From Parus major (Eukaryota; Chordata; Aves; Passeriformes; Paridae), in the NCBI RefSeq assembly GCF_001522545.3, contig NC_031799.1, forward strand, positions 30,647,912 through 30,711,911: DNA of 64,000 bases, read 5' to 3'. The notes beneath the pieces were generated by a model, which made no database searches, was not told where the DNA came from, and saw nothing but the letters and a program-made list of their open reading frames with translations. Both the position numbers and the translations under genes were made by a program. Of this stretch, positions 52,587-64,000 are shown one piece after another; position 1 is the first letter of the stretch, and each line of letters starts with the position of its first letter.

Positions 52587-55500
52587 CTAAGGAAGAAAAT
52601 GGGAACTGTTTTGATCAATTTCCATATGTATTTTTCTCAGAGGGAAAATAATAAAAAGCCCACTTAAAACCACAGAGAGGTCTTTAGTGAAGGTGCCTTT
52701 ATGGAAGGACACTGGAAAACTGAACATGTCCCTTCTACTCTGGAGATGAGCAATTACTTAAGTAAAAAAGTGCAAGGTTTTGCTGAGAGAAAAGAACACA
52801 ATGATTGAAGGGAATTCAGCTAAGCTTTCATACCATGCCACATCACAGTAACTTCTCCTTATTTCAATTCTGTTTCTTGGAGCAAAAACAAACAAACATA
52901 CATGTAGCTTAAAAATTCCAAACACCACAGGCATTTAGGAGCAAATTAAAATTAAAATTACTCCAAGGTCCCTACACTTTTAAGTCACCTTTCTGACTTG
53001 AAGAGGGATCTTGTATAAAGTGGAATGTAACACACAAAAATCATAGGGCATGAAGGTAAAAAACTCTGGTCCTTAGGCTACCTAAAAACATTTTATATAC
53101 TGTTATTGATAAACACACCTTAGACTATCAGCCCCTTCTTAAAATTCCTCCCAAACACCAAGTCTGAAGTGCCCATCTCCCAGCACTCTTTTGGGGGTGG
53201 GAGGGTAGAGGGGACAGACAGACTAGAACAAAAGTCACAATGCTCCAATGTTGATGTTCCCAAGAAACACCTGAGGAAATACATTATTTTAAAATTTAGA
53301 AAGCACAATATACTTCAGAAAAGGAAAGAAACCTCCTCAGAGGAGAACTGGGGGGAGAGCACAAGTTATCTTTTTGTCAAGAAAGACATGTTGGGGGAAA
53401 GACAAACAACTGTGCTGGAAGAATGTTTCCAGGTTGACACACAAATCAGTGCTATAAGGCAGTACAAGAGACACACCAAAATGAACTCTACTTTCTCTAA
53501 GACAAAGCTAATAATCTGAGATTTACTTCCCTTCTCGTAGCTGCTGAGACTTTCAAACCTCTCCTAATCTAGGTTTCAATGCCCTGAGTCAGGGTTTTAG
53601 CAAAAAAAAACTTCTAAAAATTCCACCCAAGTTTAAAAGTACAAAAATAAAAAAGAGATACAGAGTAAAGTCATGACACCTCCCTATAATGAATGACATC
53701 TTGTTTGGCATCTGTCAAACAAACTGAATAGTAACAGACTTTCTTCGCTTTTTACATTCACTTAGTATCTGGAAAGTAGTTCCTCATAAGGAGCCTTTTT
53801 TCTTCATCCCACAATGGAAGGAGCAACCCTATTCAGTTAAGAAAGCCATTTGTCTTGATTTTGAGATCATCCTTGTCCAAGCAATTACATCAAAGAAACA
53901 TTTTACCTTGCTGTTAAGACTGGAAAGTAACGCTTCAGGAAATCTCTCAAATTACTATGTTTGGTATTGTGGACCACCATTTCAGAGGGCAACCTGTCCT
54001 TGACATGACTATGCTACTACACTAGCAGCAGGGAAAAGGAGGAGGAAAAGCAGGAAAAAAAAAAAAAAAAGAAAGCTAGATAAAGCAGACTTGACAGCAA
54101 CCCCATGCAATTAACTTTAAAATCCAACATGCAGTGGCATTTAGCATTTAATTATTTTAATGAAGTTTTCACAGCTACAGTGAATTCAATATGCATGAAA
54201 ATTTAAGAAATTTAAAACATAAAACTCTACTTTAAATTGAGGTATTTCCTTTATTAATTAGTGGTCTTGTATATAGTTTAGAAGAATCCTTTCTTCTAAA
54301 TTATAGTACTGTTCCCACTGTTATTTCTGTCTGAAACTACCATGAAGCAAGAATTTTCTGATTCCTTTTCCATTCTTTTCTTTATTGCTTCTTATTTTTG
54401 AACTGTCATTCATCAATTAACACTCACCTCTATGTTTTCAAGTAGTTTAACAGAATTTATTTAAACTTAAGTTTCTTTTGTTTTCTTTCTTTTAAGTGTC
54501 TTTTGTCACAATTGATGTCATTTAACCCTGTGACAATTACTCTTCTTAGTATATCAGGCAAGAAAATTCAGAATGAGGTAAATGCTCCTTCCTGAAATGC
54601 AAATAAATTTAATTCTTCTTAAGAGTCATAGTGAATATGCAAAATTCCCTTTTCTTTTTCATGAACCTGTCATATGACCCGAATTCATCCTCTGAAGAAA
54701 AGTTTTTTAAATTAAAAAGAAAAAATTAAACATTTTGAATTTTTCAGACCTACTTTCTGAATGTTAGTTCACACATAAATGTTTGAAAAAATCAAAATTG
54801 CCAAGTGGCCTTTCAAAATGTTTCAGTATCCTACATCTTCATAAATGAAGTAACTATAATAATCAATTGAAAAATATTATTACATCCATATATACACTTA
54901 ATTAACCTCCATTTCCTAATGGCAAGTGTCTTTCTTCCCTGTAATTTCCAATACAATAGAGTCAACAAAACAGTTATCAAAAATTTTACATTAGAAAACT
55001 TGAAAATAATACAGTGTCTTTTATAGTTGATGCAAAATGTGGGGGTTTTTTTAAATTGCATTTTCTGCATGTCTCAACAGACTGGAATTGTTCACAGAAA
55101 TTCATCTTTTTAAAAGGTGATTATTCCTTGTGAGATTTTTAAACTATTAAAAGCTCTTCTCGTACTAGAGCATATAAAATATAAACTCATGCTTCTGGTT
55201 CTGTACTGGATTTTTGATTCAAAATTGAGATTTAGAGCAGGGGATGCCATTTCACTGTGCAAGAAACAAGGTCCTGGAGCATATAAAAGCCTGTAGGTAA
55301 GGGCAGTAATAAGCTCTATTTCCTGTTGTTCTTGCTGTAACTCAAAATTTGCTGTGTAAACTCAGAACAAATCACCTTGGCTCTTTGACATATCCTTCTG
55401 CAAAACAGGTAAAATGTTCTAGTGTTCCCAGGTAAAGTATTGAGAAGGAGGCAAATCATTAAGGTTAAAAGAAGATGAAACAATCAGTAAATGGTTGATT

Positions 55501-56059
55501 CATCTAAGCCCGTTGCTTTTTTATTATTTGTATGTGGGAACATCAGTGCACACAAAAAATGCAAGCCCTCATCCAAAATCTGTCTGGGTGGTGTGATATT
55601 TAGGCATATGACCATAATATGACTTAACCAGGAATTGCTTAAAACATTATTTTGAGAGTGGATTTAAGTGGAATTTCATGTAGTCACAGCAAACTAACCA
55701 AAATAATTTTATTATCATTTTAAAATATGAACAGAATGACTATGCAATAAATTTTCTTACATTCTTACAGAATGAACACTAAAATGCAACATAAAAACTA
55801 CTATGCAAACCTCTTCCAAAATTTGAACTCCCTGTAAACATAAATTCAGAAAACTCAAAAAGCTTTAAAAAAGATCAAGCCATTGATAAACCCACCCACT
55901 CCTGCAATTCAGACATATCACGTTAAAAAAAGAATTACCATTCCTTCTGGAAGAGGGCACGTTTTTCAAGTAAGACAAGGCACACATGTTGCCAGGACTG
56001 TCTGAATTGGGAAAGTGATATCCCCACTTGGCTAGGGATTACCAGTTTGCTGGCATTAA
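52587..56059. other. NFIB intron 2, upstream of the candidate exon in gene sense
   Basis: No other exon is seen. It holds a G-quadruplex motif at 53193-53213, an A run at 54056-54070 and AT-rich sequence. The 116-codon frame at 53169-53519 lies on the strand opposite to the gene and has no recognisable domain. Confidence 0.5.
53193..53213 (+). other. G-quadruplex motif
   Basis: G runs of 5, 3, 3 and 4 are separated by loops of 1, 1 and 4 bases. It lies about 600 bp upstream, in gene sense, of the candidate exon at 52463-52586. Confidence 0.8.
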
Positions 56060-56400
56060 GCTAAGGGCAAAAGAGTTTGGGCTGGACGCGGCGGCAGCAC
56101 CCTGCACCCCAGCTGAGGTTATCTGCAAGCGCGCTTTTCAGGAGTGTGGGCACCACACCGGGGTGTGCCCCTGCCCCCTCCCACGCCCCCACAGCAGGGC
56201 ATGGCACCTGCAGGTGCAGGACAGGGCACTGCCAACCTGCCCAGCACAGGGCCAGCTCACCACGAGAGTCCTGCACAAAGAATTCTCCCCTTGGCCGGCC
56301 AGCGCCCTCGCTCTTCTCTCATCTTTCTCTTTTTCCATTTTTTCCTGGCCCAGCAGCCCCCCCATCCAGTCCTCAAGAGACAGGACACAGTCTAGCAACT
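56060..56400. promoter_or_regulatory. GC- and CpG-enriched block, possible alternative promoter
   Basis: About 340 bp of high GC with CpGs (GGACGCGGCGGCAGC, GCAAGCGCGC, GGCCGGCCAGCGCCCTCG) between AT-rich flanks. It lies 3.5 kb upstream, in gene sense, of the candidate alternative exon and 4.3 kb downstream of exon 2. On the minus strand a donor-like CTATGTAAGTCC lies at its right edge (about 56410). Several frames of 70-148 codons on both strands reflect base composition. Promoter role is inferred only from composition and place. Confidence 0.3.
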
Positions 56401-56639
56401 CAGGGACTTACATAGGCCAGGCTTCCTTCTGTGCAGCCCTTCGGGTAGAGCTGCTAATCCTTCTTATTAATTAACGAGATAATAGCAGTTAACCGGAAAG
56501 CAATATTAATGTTAACTATCTAGGAAACTTCCAACAGAAATTATTTATTCTTTTTGCCAATTTCCTGGTAACAAAGTCACACAGCTGGAGCATCTTGATG
56601 GTGTAAGAAGTTAAGAAACTAAGAGTGCCTGAACACTAC

Positions 56640-57130
56640 AGGACTAAGGATATTTGCATCTATTTTCTTCCCCGCTCCCTAGATAGTTTAAAAGATAGTT
56701 TAATCCTCTCCTCCTTTGACTCCAGAGTTTATTAACAGCTGGGAACGTGGGCTCCCCCAATTATATCACCCTTACATAAGGACAAAGGAGAGTGTAAACA
56801 GTAACATGACTGATCAGAGAAATGTTCTCTGAGAGACACATGCACTAAAAATGCTTTAGAATCTTAACATTTCCATGTACCACCGCTTCGGTTCTTTAAA
56901 CTCTCAAAGCATTTCCCAAGGTGTACTAGGCTTCATTCTTTATATGCTGAATTACCTAGTATCAAGTTTGCATTTTATTTATTCCACAAAAAAAAAAAAG
57001 TAGCAGGGATGATGAGGGAATTCAGAATTCTGCAGACAAGGCACATTGATACAGATACTTTATGTTTTAGAAAAAGAAAGGCAATTTTTAGCTTTTTATT
57101 TAATTAGTCACTGTAAGGATAAGTAAAACA
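56640..57130. promoter_or_regulatory. Candidate regulatory element with an octamer motif
   Basis: Complex, low-repeat sequence that includes a perfect POU octamer ATTTGCAT (about 56652), ACAAAGG (SOX type, near 56783) and GATTA/TTAAT strings. It resembles conserved intronic enhancers. Motif matches of this length occur by chance, so confidence is low. Confidence 0.25.
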
Positions 57131-57202
57131 TGTATCTGAAGAAGGGATTTATATTATCTTGGTTCTGTTGCAGCAAACAAGTACTGCAGCTTTCATTCAC
57201 TG

Positions 57203-57357
57203 ATTGTCAAAAACTTTCCAATGTGCCCACTGCAATGCGGATGCCAACCAACGAATCAAAGGCATTCAGCAACTAGACAAAGAGGGTCTGATGCCAACCT
57301 CGGTGCCACTGGCAACCATTATTGGCATCAAGCACATTGTCTGCCTTTTTTTTCCCC
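57203..57357 (+). repeat. Duplicated intronic element, copy 1
   Basis: It shares with copy 2 (57982-58141) the strings CACTGCAATGCGGATGCCAACCAAC, GGTCTGATGCCAA and GGTGCCACTGGCAACCAT in the same order, and both end in a T run followed by C. The 16-bp GGTGCCACTGGCAACC (57302-57317) resembles an RFX X-box, an imperfect inverted repeat of GGTTGCC. TGCCAA/TTGGCA half-sites of the NFI type occur three times. The core from 57229 is certain; the extension left to ATTGTCAA is weaker. The element's identity is unknown to me. Confidence 0.85.
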
Positions 57358-57379
57358 CTCTCCTGGCACTCGACAAACA

Positions 57380-57530
57380 AAATGGCGGTTCTTGTAGCAA
57401 CGGGAACACAGCATAAGCGCTGTGCTGAATCAAATACCATCAAATGATTTTATGGACTGAAATGCATTTCATAACAAATGATAGGCACTCTCTGATGCTG
57501 GCAGGAAAGAAAAAAAAGGAAAAAAGGGCA
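57380..57530. promoter_or_regulatory. Motif-dense stretch with a 14-bp palindrome
   Basis: TGAAATGCATTTCA (57458-57471) is a perfect palindrome, followed at once by TAACAAATG. The reverse reading, CATTTGTTATGAAATGCAT, is close to a SOX-plus-POU composite site. AGCATAAGCGCTGTGCT just upstream has short inverted arms. Binding is inferred from similarity only. Confidence 0.3.
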
Positions 57531-57981
57531 ATTCTGTCAGTAGAAACAATTTCACACCATTTTCAGGCTTGGGTTTTATAAACGATCTGTGTGGGACACA
57601 CACACACGCCCCTGATGCACACAACAAGCAGAGCCCCATAGAAGCGTGTTATGATTAAGAAATATTTTGATGTTAAACATTCATCACGGTGTATACTTCA
57701 CATTTTCTTCCTCCATTTCAGTCAAAGGGGCAGCATTGCAACTTGTGTCAATCCTCTTTTTTTTTCTTTTCTTTCTCTTATTTTTGTAGAGGATAGCAGA
57801 AAGTGAAAAGAGGGGGGAAAGGATGCTGAATTTTGAGATGAGAGAAAAGTAGGATCTGAGAAAGTTCATCAATGATAGAACTTCACAGATCAGTCCTTAT
57901 TTCTTCTTTCAAGGCAGACATGGAAGTAGAAGCTCTTTTTGCTAAGAACTAGAAAGATTATTGACACTTCTAGATCTGGAA

Positions 57982-58141
57982 ATTGTCAATATATTGTAAC
58001 ATTACTCTGCACTGCAATGCGGATGCCAACCAACAAATCACAGACATCCTAGGCTAAACAAAGAAGGTCTGATGCCAATCCTGGTGCCACTGGCAACCAT
58101 CACTGGCACTCAAACTATCCTTCCTCCTCTTTTTTTTCCCC
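57982..58141 (+). repeat. Duplicated intronic element, copy 2
   Basis: Diverged partner of the element at 57203, about 780 bp away in the same orientation. The first 23 bp of the core, the GGTCTGATGCCAA block and the 16-bp X-box-like motif (58083-58098) are kept, while the sequence between them differs by substitutions and small gaps. Two TGCCAA half-sites remain; the rightmost TTGGCA of copy 1 is CTGGCA here. Confidence 0.85.
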
Positions 58142-58913
58142 TAATCTTCTATTTTAAAGCGACAGAAAAAGCAAACTACTTGGCCCCTTTATTCATTTTA
58201 TGTGCTAATTCCTTCTTCATATTTCGCTCAGGGATTTAATTGTTTCTATGTTTTCGCTTAGTTTTTACATGATGCTATTAGGCGTGTTTATATGTTCTGA
58301 AAGATAAATAAAAAAGCAAAACGCCATATGTATAATGCAGCATTTTGGTTGACTTCATGCGTATCTTTCACAAAGCCTGGCACTCCTAATCAAGTGCACT
58401 ACAAAGTGCCACGATTAACCTGCTTTCAATGAGCATAGAGAATCAAAGTTTAAAAAAACTAATATAAAAAATAATATAGACAACTTAATATGACTTCTTC
58501 AAGAAGAGAGCCAACAGATGTTAATGGAACATATGCAGTAAAGCAGCAAGACAGATACAAAATACATGCAGTTAGCAATAAATAAAAGGGTCTTCTAAGA
58601 GTGCCTTGATACATAGAAATTAGCCAGCTTCATTTTCAGTATATTCTCAAAGCAGCATTGTATAACTTTGAAAGTTATAGTATTACTGTATGCTTAACTT
58701 CCTCATTTCCAATTAGACAAAAGTGGTTTTAATAAATTTATATACTCAATACATTTAAATCAACAAAATCAGCTATGCCCTGCAATTCCTTCTCCCACTT
58801 CAAGTTACTGACTTTCAACAACTTATAAGTCAACATTGTGTTAAGAGTACTCTGACCCCAGTTTCTTTGGCTCAAGAGCTACTTAAACTGTTTTACCCCC
58901 CCCTTTGTAGTTT
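58142..58913. other. NFIB intron 2, single-copy sequence
   Basis: No gene is seen. The part at 58375-58435 contains CTGGCACTCC and AGTGCCACG, further NFI-type half-sites, flanking TAATCAAGTGCAC (NKX-like), and may belong to the preceding regulatory cluster. Confidence 0.4.
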
Positions 58914-59010
58914 TGACTTTTAGAGACAGGTAAATCCATAGAATTAATCAGTAAGCTATGACTTTTAGAGACAGGTAAATCCATAGAATTAATCAGTAAG
59001 CTATGACTTA
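58914..59010. repeat. Tandem duplication, two exact copies of 45 bp
   Basis: Copies at 58914-58958 and 58959-59003 are identical (from TGACTTTTAGAGACAGG to CAGTAAGCTA), followed by a partial third start TGACTT. Because 45 is divisible by three, the antisense frame shows a 15-residue repeat, but no gene is supported there. Confidence 0.95.

Positions 59011-64000
<4,990 letters not shown>

Noticed and set aside
56028..56474. 148-codon plus-strand frame and overlapping frames on both strands
   Set aside because: Several overlapping frames in one GC-rich block, with Pro/Ala/Ser-rich content, reflect the shortage of stop codons in GC-rich DNA.
57229..57357. Duplicated element read as a small RNA gene because each copy ends in a T run
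   Set aside because: No A/B box pair of a pol III promoter or recognisable fold was seen; T runs are common in this intron.

Overview
The window is vertebrate nuclear DNA, almost certainly from a bird. It is AT-rich, mostly non-coding, contains several CR1 LINE fragments with the avian-type 3' end (ATTCTATGATTCTAT-like), has an avian LTR-type repeat with a CR1 nested in it, and no SINEs of mammalian type were noticed. There is no sign of bacterial or phage organisation: no operons, no ribosome binding sites and no CRISPR array.

One gene is identified with high confidence. On the minus strand, 60748-61279 is the 532-bp second exon of a Nuclear Factor I gene, complete with acceptor and donor. 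Residues that separate the paralogues identify it as NFIB. Everything at lower coordinates (1-60747) is therefore read as NFIB intron 2, and 61280-64000 as intron 1. Neither exon 1 nor exon 3 was found in the window. Almost all long open frames are chance frames in intron, CR1 or low-complexity sequence.

Layout from left to right in plus-strand coordinates: a near-exact 171-bp tandem duplication (709-1050); a CR1 fragment (4272-4595); long AT-rich intron; a CR1 of about 0.7 kb (14470-15180); a purine-only microsatellite broken by a 67-base assembly gap (about 19400-19728); a candidate conserved regulatory block (about 26960-27480); G-rich runs at 31.8 and 32.45 kb; an old avian LTR (about 34320-35365) split by an antisense CR1 fragment; a GC-richer block (38.4-38.9 kb); a CR1 (45900-46421); a CpG-enriched block (49.4-49.9 kb); a strong candidate unlisted exon on the NFIB strand (52463-52586); a second CpG-enriched block (56.06-56.4 kb); a cluster of regulatory-looking sequence with a diverged 130-160 bp duplicated element (57.2 and 58.0 kb); a 45-bp tandem duplication (58914-59003); and NFIB exon 2.

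The most interesting observation is the 124-nt candidate exon in intron 2. It lies on the gene strand, has a good pyrimidine tract and acceptor and a consensus donor, and is fully open in the one frame that starts in phase 0 and ends in phase 1, the same phases as exon 2. It could replace exon 2, or supply an alternative start, giving an NFIB without its DNA-binding domain. If included after exon 2 it would act as a poison exon. The second is a local duplicate pair beside exon 2 that preserves a 16-bp X-box-like motif (RFX type) and TTGGCA-type NFI half-sites. Both are inferences from sequence alone and need comparative and RNA data.
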